Of a DNA stretch of 64,000 nt, positions 7,801-15,655 are shown piece after piece. The notes under the pieces were generated by a model. The model did no database searches and had not been told where the DNA came from. It was given only the letters and a program-made list of their open reading frames with translations. Numbering within the stretch: position 1 is the first letter of the stretch; every line of letters starts with the position of its first letter. The translations under genes were made by a program, and so were the position numbers. This stretch comes from Capnocytophaga periodontitidis (lineage in GTDB: Bacteria; Bacteroidota; Bacteroidia; Flavobacteriales; Flavobacteriaceae), in contig NZ_JAEFDB010000012.1 in assembly GCF_016126015.1 (NCBI RefSeq), positions 1 to 64,000 of the forward strand. Reading direction: 5' to 3'.

Positions 7801-10800
7801 TGCGTTCTAAGAGACCTTTGTTGTTATAACTGAACTTGGTTACTTGTCCTTCGTGGTCGGTATGGGAGGTAACCAATCGATGGGTAGGGTCATAGGTATA
7901 GCGTTCGGTGCGTTGCTCACCGTTTTCAGCAGTGGCGGTTTGCTCGGTTATGTTGCCGTACTGGTCATAGCGGTAGGCAGTGGTACGCCAAGCTGTACCA
8001 TTGCCTTGAGTTTTATGGGTAGTGAGCAAGCCTTTGTCGTAAGCAAAAGCTTCGGCTGTGCTAAAACTATCGCCTGCCAAAGTGGTGGTCGTTTCTTTCT
8101 TTTGAGGCAAGCCTACAAAATACGGAGTTTCGCTTTTAGGCAAATAACTTATGCGCGTACTTTGGCTATAACCGTCGGTTTGGGTACGTTGTTCGGTAAG
8201 GTTTCCATCGGTATCATAAGTAAAATTATTGGTAGTCGTTAGTCCTGAAAGTTTATCTTCGGTGGTTTGTTGAGTAAGCTGAAGTTTGAAAACTTTGTTA
8301 GGACTGAGGGTATGGGTGTATTGGTAGGAGGTATGCTGTATATATCCTGTGGGGGTAAAAGGCGATGGGAGATCAAAATTCTCTTTAAATAGAAAATCTT
8401 CTATTGAGGCTCCTCTCAAGTGAGGATTCATTACTTTATATGTGTAAAGCACGTTTTCTTGAGTTTTATGTAGTTCGCACCACTTAGTGCTTGTTACTTT
8501 TGTAAAGCCTAAAAAACCTAAACCTTCTGTATTTGTAATAGCGTTATAATAACCAAAATAACGCATAGTTTTAGGAATGGTGATTCCTTCGCGTTCTAAC
8601 TTATAAACCAATCGTACAGATTGCATATTCACAATAGCTACATAAGGATATGTTTCACTGTAAATTTCTGACCTATAGAAAGGATTGTTATCAATATCAG
8701 TATCAGAAACCATAGATTTATATGAAATTTTCTCTTGTAAACCTCCTTTGTAAACTTCTCTAAGCAAGACATCTTCCTTATTATTTTCTTGTAAAAGAAC
8801 TGTTTCTATCAAATCTCCCGAAAAGAAAGAAATATCTATTACTTTATTGCGTTCATCTATAGCTGAAAAAATAATGTGAGCTGGAAGTCCATTAGTGAGT
8901 TCTTTAGAAGCTCCTCCTATAAAGAGATATTCTGCACCTTTTGTTTGATTGTTGAATAGTGTTATATTCCGAATATGGTCAGATTTAGCTTCTGGAAAAT
9001 TAGTTTTTGTAGATTCGTACTGTATGATGTCTGTTTTGCCATCATTATTAATATCTACAGGGATTAGAGAATAATTTCTGTAGTAATAATCATAATGATA
9101 AATAATATCTCCTGTATAATGATCTACTCCATCTTCTACCTGCTCTTCCTCTTCAACTGTACTGGCATAAAATGTAAAATCAAAACTTCTTAATTTGTAA
9201 TCAAATTCTTTTCCTGTATTAGTTAGTACAGCAAAAGTATTACTTTTATCAGCTGTTGGTAATAAAAAATCTAATTTACCATCTCCATTAAAATCTCCAG
9301 CTATAGGATGAAATACATTGGTTTTAATATAGCTATTATTGTATTTATACAATAAATTTAAATTCTGATTGTTATCCATCCCATAAACAAAAAGAGAACC
9401 ATTGGTAATATGAATCATATCGGTTTTACCATCTCCGTTTGTATCCATTGTCCAAAACAAATCATCTGAAGAAGTTTTTTGTTGCATAAAACCTATCTGT
9501 TTTGAATAGTCTGTCTTTTTCCGTCCATCCAAATCAATCCAATACACACCGTTTCGATAATCGGTGAAATAATTACATTCTTCACAGGTAGGTATAGAAT
9601 GAGTCTGATTTGGGCGGGGGAATTTTATGGTACAACTCTCTCTTTTTATAGGATATTCTATAGCAATAATATCAGTAAGTCCATCTCCATTAAAGTCTCC
9701 AGATAAAAATTTTAAATCTTTGTATGAAACACTTATTTTTCTAGGATTAACACGAGCACGTCCTCCTTCTTCTCTCCATTTTTGTCGCAAAAGATCACAG
9801 AATTCTCTCCCCCGTTCTATATAAGTAGGAAGTTTCCACTCTTTTACATCTTCACGAGATAAAGCTGTTTGGGAGGATTTTGTATAGGTATTAAAAATAA
9901 CTTTATCTCCTTCTTGATGAGTAGTTATAAATCCTTGTCCATTAAATAACTTCCCTGTATTTGAAACAAATTTAGAAGCAAAAATATCATTGAAAGTGTA
10001 GCCTAATGGAAGATCTTCTGCGAGTTGGTAAGGACTTTTTCTAAAAATGTCAAAAATGTATATTTGCTTATAAGCATTATTTCCTTTCGTAGGATACATA
10101 ATAAAATCAGTATAGTTATCTCCATCAAGATCTAATGAAACTATTGCTGAATTTTGATTATCAACTTTTTCTAATGCTACTTTCGATTTAAAATTTCTAT
10201 TTTTAAATCCTTTTGCAGAATCCCAATATTTAAACTCTATGGGGGAGTATTCTTCTTCTCCTACTTTTTCTTGTATTGAAGTTAATCGGTTATACTCCAA
10301 ACTATTAGTATTATAACTAAGTTTATAGTTTCTATAAGGAACATTATTATCTATTACATTAATCTGTGATAGTATTTTCCCATTTGTAAATTCCATACCT
10401 CCTATGTAGGCAACTTCAGGACGTGTACGATTATCATATTTAAACTCAATTTTTGTATTGTAGCCATATTCAATATGTTCAATGCGAAGGTGATTATTTT
10501 CTATAGTATAAAAATATCGTATGCTCACTCCTTGCGCATTCTCCCAGTAGCTTATGGCATATTCCATAGGTGACTGACTATTGTTATCTTTGCCATAATA
10601 GGCTTTAGAGCCATCGGGATAGAGCACCTCGAAGTAATCGGGTCCAAAAGCTGAATTTTTGCTTCTACCTACCGCTTTGATACGCAGTTGTGAAAAAGTC
10701 TCTGTTTCGTAGACCGCTCCACTCTCACCGTGGGTACCTTCTTTAAGCATCAATCGCTGTCCGTCCAACGCAAACTGGTCGGTATTAGTGAGGTTTACCT

Positions 10801-11200
10801 CAGTAATCTTGCCGTTGTGGTACATTGTACTACCTACGCGACTTATTACTGATAAGCCTGCGAGATGCCAGCCATAGCCTGCTATCCCATTACCACTTTG
10901 ACTATTATAGGTAAGTGCTAAGGTAGGTGCTACACCTCCAATACCTTGAGGTACGGCAATAGGCACGGTATACACTGCTGCGCCGCTACCCGATACACTC
11001 AATTCACCTGTAGTCAAACCAATCGTATTTGCTCCACTTTCTCGTGCCGTAATACTCCCTGAGGGTAGTTCGGTATAAGTAGGTTCATCTAAAGGTTCGG
11101 CATAAAACGAAGTACGTTCAATAGGTTGTAAAGGATAAACCTCTTGAGCTGTAAAGTTAAGAGAATAAAAAAGTGTTATGAGGAATAAAAAGCGTTTCAT
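4799..11200 (-). CDS. Secreted SpvB/FG-GAP/Rhs polymorphic toxin
   Basis: A 2133-residue protein with a Sec signal peptide (residues 1-19, ending FTAQ). Residues 40-330 resemble the SpvB/TcdB N-terminal region (GIAGYGWHLAGLSVISR). Residues 355-740 carry FG-GAP/VCBS-like calcium-type loops (DLDGDNYTD, DFNGDGLTD, DTNGDGKTD, DFNGDGKLD, DINNDGKTD). YD repeats run from about residue 990 and end in the Rhs core motif ARLYDPALHRFLQPDN; the core closes near residue 1820 (DENGEF). The last 310 residues are a variable tip: a Gly/Ala-rich hydrophobic segment, a linker, and a C-terminal domain of about 105 residues (LAQHAYQWGIG ... VIVTRSDGTMITILKNATGN), perhaps an RNase of the barnase/EndoU/colicin E5-D/RelE type, though I cannot assign it. 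The Rhs shell is known to cocoon the tip. It follows the T9SS-tagged gene by 16 nt. Export route is unproven. Confidence 0.85.
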   Translation of the reverse strand: MKRFLFLITLFYSLNFTAQEVYPLQPIERTSFYAEPLDEPTYTELPSGSITARESGANTIGLTTGELSVSGSGAAVYTVPIAVPQGIGGVAPTLALTYNSQSGNGIAGYGWHLAGLSVISRVGSTMYHNGKITEVNLTNTDQFALDGQRLMLKEGTHGESGAVYETETFSQLRIKAVGRSKNSAFGPDYFEVLYPDGSKAYYGKDNNSQSPMEYAISYWENAQGVSIRYFYTIENNHLRIEHIEYGYNTKIEFKYDNRTRPEVAYIGGMEFTNGKILSQINVIDNNVPYRNYKLSYNTNSLEYNRLTSIQEKVGEEEYSPIEFKYWDSAKGFKNRNFKSKVALEKVDNQNSAIVSLDLDGDNYTDFIMYPTKGNNAYKQIYIFDIFRKSPYQLAEDLPLGYTFNDIFASKFVSNTGKLFNGQGFITTHQEGDKVIFNTYTKSSQTALSREDVKEWKLPTYIERGREFCDLLRQKWREEGGRARVNPRKISVSYKDLKFLSGDFNGDGLTDIIAIEYPIKRESCTIKFPRPNQTHSIPTCEECNYFTDYRNGVYWIDLDGRKKTDYSKQIGFMQQKTSSDDLFWTMDTNGDGKTDMIHITNGSLFVYGMDNNQNLNLLYKYNNSYIKTNVFHPIAGDFNGDGKLDFLLPTADKSNTFAVLTNTGKEFDYKLRSFDFTFYASTVEEEEQVEDGVDHYTGDIIYHYDYYYRNYSLIPVDINNDGKTDIIQYESTKTNFPEAKSDHIRNITLFNNQTKGAEYLFIGGASKELTNGLPAHIIFSAIDERNKVIDISFFSGDLIETVLLQENNKEDVLLREVYKGGLQEKISYKSMVSDTDIDNNPFYRSEIYSETYPYVAIVNMQSVRLVYKLEREGITIPKTMRYFGYYNAITNTEGLGFLGFTKVTSTKWCELHKTQENVLYTYKVMNPHLRGASIEDFLFKENFDLPSPFTPTGYIQHTSYQYTHTLSPNKVFKLQLTQQTTEDKLSGLTTTNNFTYDTDGNLTEQRTQTDGYSQSTRISYLPKSETPYFVGLPQKKETTTTLAGDSFSTAEAFAYDKGLLTTHKTQGNGTAWRTTAYRYDQYGNITEQTATAENGEQRTERYTYDPTHRLVTSHTDHEGQVTKFSYNNKGLLERKTSPLGQTTLYTYDSSGRPIQTTDFLGKKTTTHYSFNGSIFKTITENEEGTYSAESYNTLGWLLEKESNDAFNNRYAISYQYNGIGQQVAVSTPHLAGGASQKVKRTEYDVYGRPTTITNPEGKVTRFNYDKLKTTADDGQQQIISTRDAQGNIVEHQDNGGTVRYTYFANGNLKTADYSGAVQRITQDGWGRKTSLTDPSAGRYTYQYDTWGNLTEETTPKGKTTFNYAQGTDRLTEKHITGDYTDMHIRYTYNADKLLTQIDNQNKDGNNDSYRYEYNGLKQLVQTTETNPQAVFTKNYTYDAFGRVQQETTTAQTAGKRVSSAVQYRYQNGELVEMKDDKGITLWKLTESNEYGQPLSLYKGKTKELLDYNSHFPKTQTVQREDTPLNVLQYDFNPQRGLLNHRIYSFYNQKEEFAYDTTDRLTRWGNATHQYDERGRITENSAIGTYEYTRNGYQQQKLTTNEAGETYLEKHPLPTVRYNAFKAPEQIYVKDKERISYKYNAFGERSHCYYGNAEIEKAKRPMLKHYSHDGSVEIVCNKTDNSTKFILYLGGDAYSAPAILISDGETQKLYYLHRDYLGSIVMLTDENGNIAERRHFDPWGQPIKVEDGAGNTLDKLTLLDRGFTGHEHLQTVGLINMNARLYDPALHRFLQPDNYVQDPFNTQNFNRYGYCLNNPLVYVDENGEFIITAIIVGAIVGAVVGAYIGGSQANGTYNPFRWDYSSGNTWLGIGGGALIGGVSGAAATYVGGLAATGLATYGITGGIVGGAAVGAASGFVGGAISGGFMSLLPGGDGMFWSSAGWGALSGFVGGAILGGATGALTTPKGHNIWTGREIPQPVQTLETTPMGVHLDVENNITGNLELKAPTSVSLEIQQPKLIPIRPLDENLKLLTPGLKLADNKLAQHAYQWGIGEKGIALTKTQLGAMRKIANYIYKNASTIRQGTWGNPDSGGFYNALFYSNGRHVIVTRSDGTMITILKNATGNKHFNNATTIWQR
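5763..6292. repeat. 530-bp direct repeat, copy inside full-length Rhs gene
   Basis: Partner of 3215-3744 (constant offset, no gaps). It encodes the end of the Rhs core, from YNAFGER to just before the variable tip, so exchange here would swap tips while keeping the frame. Confidence 0.85.
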
Positions 11201-11216
11201 AGTAATATAGGTATTG

Positions 11217-11660
11217 TTATTTTTTTACAATTTTAAAGATTTTTTTGCTACCATCCGAGAATGTAGCCACCATAAAGTAATAGCCTGCTGACCAAGTGGA
11301 GATATTGATATGGTAAGGTTCTGTAGGTGGGAGGTTATCAATTTGTTGCATTAACTGTCCGTTGAGGGTGAAGATTGCTAAATGCGTGAGTGTACCATTT
11401 TCGCTGTGTTGCCAATAGACTCCTATCTGGTCGGTAGCGGGGTTAGGTACACCATAGAGTTGTACTTTTGAGTTATCGCTATTTGAAGATTTGAGATTAT
11501 CAGGGAGTTCATCAAAAATTTCTTCATCAGTAGCTTCATCGGTTGCATTGAGACACAAGAGCGCACGGCGCTGGTTGCCAGCGCTATCGTACTGAAAACA
11601 GTACTCTTTTTGAGCGTAGATACTTAAAGTACCAAAAAAGAAGAGAAGATACTTTAACAT
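11217..11660 (-). CDS. Mini T9SS type A sorting-domain protein with a YD-like motif, paired with Rhs
   Basis: This 147-residue protein has a Sec signal peptide (MLKYLLFFFGTLSIYAQ), a short stretch of about 50 residues containing a YD-repeat-like motif (FQYDSAGNQRRALLC), and a C-terminal domain of about 80 residues (YGVPNPATDQIGVYW ... GYYFMVATFSDGSKKIFKIVKK) typical of T9SS type A sorting signals. The sorting domain targets proteins through the outer membrane and usually to the surface. There is almost nothing between signal and sorting domain, so it is unlikely to be an enzyme. It is the first gene of the Rhs operon, which suggests an adaptor, anchor or lead-in for the Rhs protein, which itself lacks a visible sorting domain. 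Confidence 0.8.
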   Translation of the reverse strand: MLKYLLFFFGTLSIYAQKEYCFQYDSAGNQRRALLCLNATDEATDEEIFDELPDNLKSSNSDNSKVQLYGVPNPATDQIGVYWQHSENGTLTHLAIFTLNGQLMQQIDNLPPTEPYHINISTWSAGYYFMVATFSDGSKKIFKIVKK

Positions 11661-11688
11661 TGTTTGGTAAGTTTGGTAATAATCGGCA

Positions 11689-11720
11689 CAAAGGTAGGAA
11701 TAAGAGATGAAATATGCAAG
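11689..11720 (-). promoter_or_regulatory. Promoter of the T9SS-tag/Rhs operon
   Basis: On the minus strand a TACCTTTG -7 box (11689-11696) and a CTTG near -33 (11717-11720) are 20 nt apart, matching the Bacteroidota pattern, about 28 nt upstream of the ATG at 11660. Confidence 0.6.
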
Positions 11721-11806
11721 AAAATATGGGAAATATTTTCATAAATATATGTTTTTAAACTTAAAAAAAAGTTTTTTAGGTTAGATGCCTTTGATACAAA
11801 AAGTTA

Positions 11807-14584
11807 TTACCTAATCCGTTCCAAGTACTCTGTCGGACTTTCGTTATAAAAATCTTTAAAGCATTTCGCAAAGTAGGAAGGAGAAGAAAATCCTACTTCA
11901 TAAGCAACTTCCGAGATGCTCTTGGCTTTGCTGTTGAGCAATTGTTTGGCGTATTTTACTCGTATGGTGCGAATGAGTTCGTTGGGCGAATAGTCGGTGA
12001 GGGATTTGATTTTGCGGTATAGGTTAGAACGCGACAAGCCTAAGGCATCGGCAATTTCGTCTATATTCAGTTCGGGGTTGGCGATAGAGTTTTCAACATA
12101 CTGGGTAAAATCGGTGATAAATTGTTGTTCTACTTTGCCTAAAGTCTCTTGTTTGGTTTCGTTTAGGAGGAAATTATTAAAGCTCTCACGTATCTTCTTA
12201 CGGTTTTCTATGAGCTTACGCACCCGTGTTTTCAGCAGTTTTACGTTGAAAGGCTTGGAGATATAAGCATCAGCACCACTCTCGAAGCCTACTTGTTTCT
12301 GTTCGTCTAAAGCATAAGCGGTGAGCAAAATCACGGGAATATGATTAGTAGCCACGTTAGTTTTTATCAACTGACATAAATCAAAGCCATCAGTCTTGGG
12401 CATCATCACATCGCTGATTACTACATCGGGGAGGTGCTTTTTAGCGACTTCAAAGCCTTCTTCTCCATTTTCGGCTTCTATAAGATTGTAGTTATCACTG
12501 AGGATATAGCGAATAAACTGGCGCATATCCTCGTTGTCTTCCACAATCAGTACGGTAGGTTTCTCTGGAGCTGAGGATGCAGCTGTTGGCAGTTTGAGTT
12601 TCTCGGCAGATGCTGGCAATGAAGGCAATAAATCGAGGTGGGTTTCGATGTAATTGCTGTCGTATACTGTTTTTGCCGATATTTGTTCTTGGGTGAAAGG
12701 CAGGCGAATGAGGAAGGTTGTCCCCTCGCCTTCTGTACTCTCCACGTTGATAGTACCGTTGTGTGAGGCTACTAAGGCTTGTACCAACGCCAAGCCAATA
12801 CCCGAACCTTCGCTATCGGGATTTATTTTGTAGAAGTGTTCAAACACCTCATTTTGCTTGTCTTTTGGGATATATGAACCGCTATTGAACACACGTAGCA
12901 CAGCTACTCCTCCTTTGGAGGGGGTTAGGGGGAGGTCTTCTTTTTCTAACGACACGGTGATACTTCCTTCTTGAGGTGTGAACTTCAGCGCATTAGAAAG
13001 CAGGTTGAAGTAGATTTTCTCTACTTTTTCCTTATCAAAAGCCATTTCAAAAGAAGTATCTTCGGCAAGAAACTGAAAGTTGAGTTTCTTTTGTTTGATA
13101 CGGTCACTAAAAAAAGAATTGAGTTCAGTAAGAAACCGTTTTAAGTTGCCCTTAGTGAAGTACATTTGCATCTTGCCATTCTCATAACTGCGGAACTCAA
13201 TTACTTCGGAAATAAGATGCAAAAGTCGGTTGCTGTTCTTTTTGATGAGGAATAACAAGTCTTGTTCTTCTTTGGGGAGTGAATTGTGAGCCAAAAGCGT
13301 CTGCACAGGACCTAAGATAAGCGACAACGGTGTTTTGAACTCGTGAGAAATATTGGTAAAGAAGAGTAATTTGGCTTGGGTAGCCTCTTCTAATTGCGTC
13401 GAGATTTCCTCTAAGCGTTCTTTCTGTTGTTGCAATTCGGTAGCCTGACGTTTGATTTCTTCGTTTTGTTTTTCTAACAGATTATTTGCACGACTCTTGG
13501 TGCGATATGCTCTGATAGCTATTGCCAAAAATATAGTAATCAAACCAATAGCAGTAATTGAAATATAGAAGAGTGTACGCTGAGTAGTATGCTGAATAAG
13601 GCTCTCACTCAGCTGCTGATTGATATCCTCTATCTTAGCTTGTTTTTGGGCAATTTGCTCTGTTTGCAACTGTAAAATACGCACGTTACTCTTATCTACC
13701 ACTGCGGTATTGAGGATATTTTCGCGCTCAAAAGGTTGTTTATGGAGTATTTTCATTGCAAGGTCAATAACCTTTTCACCTCCCGTAGGATAGATAAACG
13801 ACGCGTCTTGCACGTTGTTCTCTATATTGCTAATTCCTTCTTGTTGTAGTGCATCTACCCCTATGATAAATGGTATCTTACCGTTGAATTGCATCGCTGC
13901 TTCGTGAGTACCCGCTGCCATTGGGTCATTCATTGCAAACACAAGGTCGATATTGGGGTGTTGCTGAAAAAGTTGTTGCATTTGCACTTTGGCATCTGCT
14001 TTGAGGAAGTTGCCCCAGGTCTCGGCTACTATTCGCACCTCAGGAGCATTTTTAAGGGCATCTACAAAGCCTTTATGGCGTTCCGCATCGGAGGTTGAGC
14101 CTCTGGTACCTCGCACTTCGGCTATATTGCCTTTACCTTTGAGAATACCTATTGCATAGTGCCCCGCTTCTTTTCCTATTTGGTAATTGTTAGCTCCCAC
14201 ATAGGCAGTATAACTCTCAGTAGCGATTTTCCTATCTACCAAAATCACGGGAATACCCTGCTGGTAAGCCTTTTCAACCACAGGAGTACAGGCTTCCGAT
14301 TCATTAGGTGAAACGACGAGCACATCTACCTTTTGTTCTATGAACCACTCTATATCAGCGATTTGTTTGGGAGTATCGTCTTTCACACTGCGAATGAGCA
14401 ACTCAGCATTGGCTTGGTAAAGGGCTACTTCGCGTTTTAGCTCCTCGTTCATCGTTTGTCTCCAAAGGTCTTCACTGCACTGTGACACCCCTATCACATA
14501 ACGGGGGTTTCGCTCCCTTTGGCAAGCTAAGCAAGCAAAGAGAGCGAAATATAAAAAAAGTATATGATACTTCCTAAAAGTCAT
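11807..14584 (-). CDS. Hybrid two-component sensor/regulator with periplasmic fructose-binding-type domain
   Basis: A 925-residue one-protein phosphorelay. Order: signal sequence 1-21 with a lipobox-like LAC; periplasmic sugar-binding domain of the LacI/ribose-binding type (27-300); transmembrane helix 338-358; coiled coil 365-400; histidine kinase with SHEFKTP (His414) and ATPase domain to about 628 (GSGIGLAL); receiver 677-790 (Asp725 in VVISDVMMP, Lys777); AraC DNA-binding domain 820-925. The arrangement equals BT1754 of B. thetaiotaomicron, which senses fructose and switches on the fructan locus. It is the last gene of the locus, 1 nt after the fructokinase. An odd insertion, LPLTPSKGGV (551-560), lies in the ATPase domain and comes from a hairpin repeat. 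Confidence 0.9.
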   Translation of the reverse strand: MTFRKYHILFLYFALFACLACQRERNPRYVIGVSQCSEDLWRQTMNEELKREVALYQANAELLIRSVKDDTPKQIADIEWFIEQKVDVLVVSPNESEACTPVVEKAYQQGIPVILVDRKIATESYTAYVGANNYQIGKEAGHYAIGILKGKGNIAEVRGTRGSTSDAERHKGFVDALKNAPEVRIVAETWGNFLKADAKVQMQQLFQQHPNIDLVFAMNDPMAAGTHEAAMQFNGKIPFIIGVDALQQEGISNIENNVQDASFIYPTGGEKVIDLAMKILHKQPFERENILNTAVVDKSNVRILQLQTEQIAQKQAKIEDINQQLSESLIQHTTQRTLFYISITAIGLITIFLAIAIRAYRTKSRANNLLEKQNEEIKRQATELQQQKERLEEISTQLEEATQAKLLFFTNISHEFKTPLSLILGPVQTLLAHNSLPKEEQDLLFLIKKNSNRLLHLISEVIEFRSYENGKMQMYFTKGNLKRFLTELNSFFSDRIKQKKLNFQFLAEDTSFEMAFDKEKVEKIYFNLLSNALKFTPQEGSITVSLEKEDLPLTPSKGGVAVLRVFNSGSYIPKDKQNEVFEHFYKINPDSEGSGIGLALVQALVASHNGTINVESTEGEGTTFLIRLPFTQEQISAKTVYDSNYIETHLDLLPSLPASAEKLKLPTAASSAPEKPTVLIVEDNEDMRQFIRYILSDNYNLIEAENGEEGFEVAKKHLPDVVISDVMMPKTDGFDLCQLIKTNVATNHIPVILLTAYALDEQKQVGFESGADAYISKPFNVKLLKTRVRKLIENRKKIRESFNNFLLNETKQETLGKVEQQFITDFTQYVENSIANPELNIDEIADALGLSRSNLYRKIKSLTDYSPNELIRTIRVKYAKQLLNSKAKSISEVAYEVGFSSPSYFAKCFKDFYNESPTEYLERIR
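12905..12934. repeat. Hairpin repeat translated within the sensor kinase
   Basis: The plus strand shows CTCC TTT GGAG followed by GGGTTAGGGGGAGG, the same C/G-run hairpin style as the intergenic copies at 15480-15515, 16854-16872 and 19205-19224. It is in frame in the kinase gene and adds the peptide LPLTPSKGGV. Confidence 0.55.
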
Positions 14585-14585
14585 T

Positions 14586-15464
14586 TTATCTAAACAACTC
14601 TAAATGAGCATCGGCAAGGCGAGGCATCGCACCGTGTTGCTGACATACGTAAGCCGATACTTCTACCGCCAATTGATGCGATTGGGCAATACTGCGACCA
14701 TTGAGGTAAGAGGCTACAAAGGCAGCCGTGAACGAGTCGCCAGCTCCTACCGTATCGGCGATGGTAACCTTAGGTGTCCCTAAGAACGATTTTTCATTAG
14801 GCGTAAACACATAACTACCTCGTGTGCCTTGCGTTAAGATGAGGAATTTGAGGTTGTATTTCTCCAATAGGCGCTTACATACCTCTTCATCAGTTCCTTG
14901 TAAATTGAACATTTCAGCTACTTTCACTATCTCCTCATCGTTGATTTTTAATGCGGTTGCCTTGTCTAACGAATCGGCAATTACCTCTTTGCTGAAGTAT
15001 TTCAAGCGGAGGTTGATATCGAATACTTTTAAACTCTCGGCAGGCATCAAATCTAAGAACTTGTGGATAGTGGCACGCGATATTTCACTGCGCTGTGCTA
15101 ATGACCCAAAGCACACGGTATTAGTGTTCTTTGCTAAGTTCTCAATACGCGAAGAGAATGGAATATTGTCCCACGCTACATTTTCGCTAATCTCATAGGT
15201 AGGCACCCCACGACCGTCTAACTGTACTTTTACAGTACCTGTGGGGAAATCAGTCTTCTCAATGATGTAGTTGAGTTCTTTTTCTTCTAAACTTTTTAGT
15301 ATTTCCTTACCGAGGAGGTCGCCCCCAATGGCACTCACAGCATAGCCGTTGAAACCAAATTGCGACACGTGGTAAGCGAAATTAGCGGGCGCACCACCTA
15401 ATACTTTTCTTTCAGGGAAAACATCCCAAAGGATTTCTCCCAATCCTACTACTGTATTTTTCAT
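14586..15464 (-). CDS. Fructokinase, PfkB/ribokinase family
   Basis: At 292 residues it has the normal length for a PfkB-family sugar kinase. The N-terminal substrate region (GEILWDVFPERKVLGGAPANFAYHV) and the C-terminal signature with catalytic Asp (ADTVGAGDSFTAAFVASYL, Asp243 region) are both intact. It should phosphorylate fructose in the cytoplasm after import by the neighbouring MFS protein, feeding glycolysis. It sits between the importer and the sensor kinase on the same strand, as in the B. thetaiotaomicron levan locus (BT1757). A TAACTTTG -7 box lies 83 nt upstream, so kinase and sensor may also be expressed on their own. Confidence 0.9.
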   Translation of the reverse strand: MKNTVVGLGEILWDVFPERKVLGGAPANFAYHVSQFGFNGYAVSAIGGDLLGKEILKSLEEKELNYIIEKTDFPTGTVKVQLDGRGVPTYEISENVAWDNIPFSSRIENLAKNTNTVCFGSLAQRSEISRATIHKFLDLMPAESLKVFDINLRLKYFSKEVIADSLDKATALKINDEEIVKVAEMFNLQGTDEEVCKRLLEKYNLKFLILTQGTRGSYVFTPNEKSFLGTPKVTIADTVGAGDSFTAAFVASYLNGRSIAQSHQLAVEVSAYVCQQHGAMPRLADAHLELFR

Positions 15465-15479
15465 TGTATGTTATGTTAT

Positions 15480-15515
15480 CCTCTCCCCTGCCCTGCCCTT
15501 GGGGGGAAGGAGGCA
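15480..15515. repeat. C/G-run hairpin repeat between fructokinase and importer
   Basis: CCTCTCCCC, TGCCC twice and GGGGGGAAGGAGG occur together here and can fold back. It resembles the hairpins at 16854 and 19205 and may attenuate or stabilise the transcript. Confidence 0.45.
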
Positions 15516-15546
15516 AGAGTATTGTTGTTAATTCTTTTTCAGCGTA

Positions 15547-15554
15547 CAAAGTTA
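15547..15554 (-). promoter_or_regulatory. -7 box upstream of fructokinase and sensor
   Basis: TAACTTTG on the minus strand in the 191-nt gap between importer and kinase. No convincing -33 TTTG at the right distance was seen, so this is a weak internal promoter candidate. Confidence 0.4.
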
Positions 15555-15655
15555 TAAATTCTTTTTGAGATTTCCTACTAATAGTAATAAATACTATCAG
15601 TCATCAAACCTTTCTGACTAATCCGACTTATACAATTTGTAGGGCTCTCTAACGA

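Noticed and set aside
4799-11660. Type VI secretion locus
   Set aside because: Rhs tips are often T6SS cargo, but the protein has a Sec signal peptide, there is no PAAR or VgrG part, and a T9SS-tagged protein is its operon partner.
15600-15650. Short inverted repeats in the fructokinase/importer gap as a riboswitch
   Set aside because: No conserved riboswitch core was recognisable; only weak pairing of a few bases.
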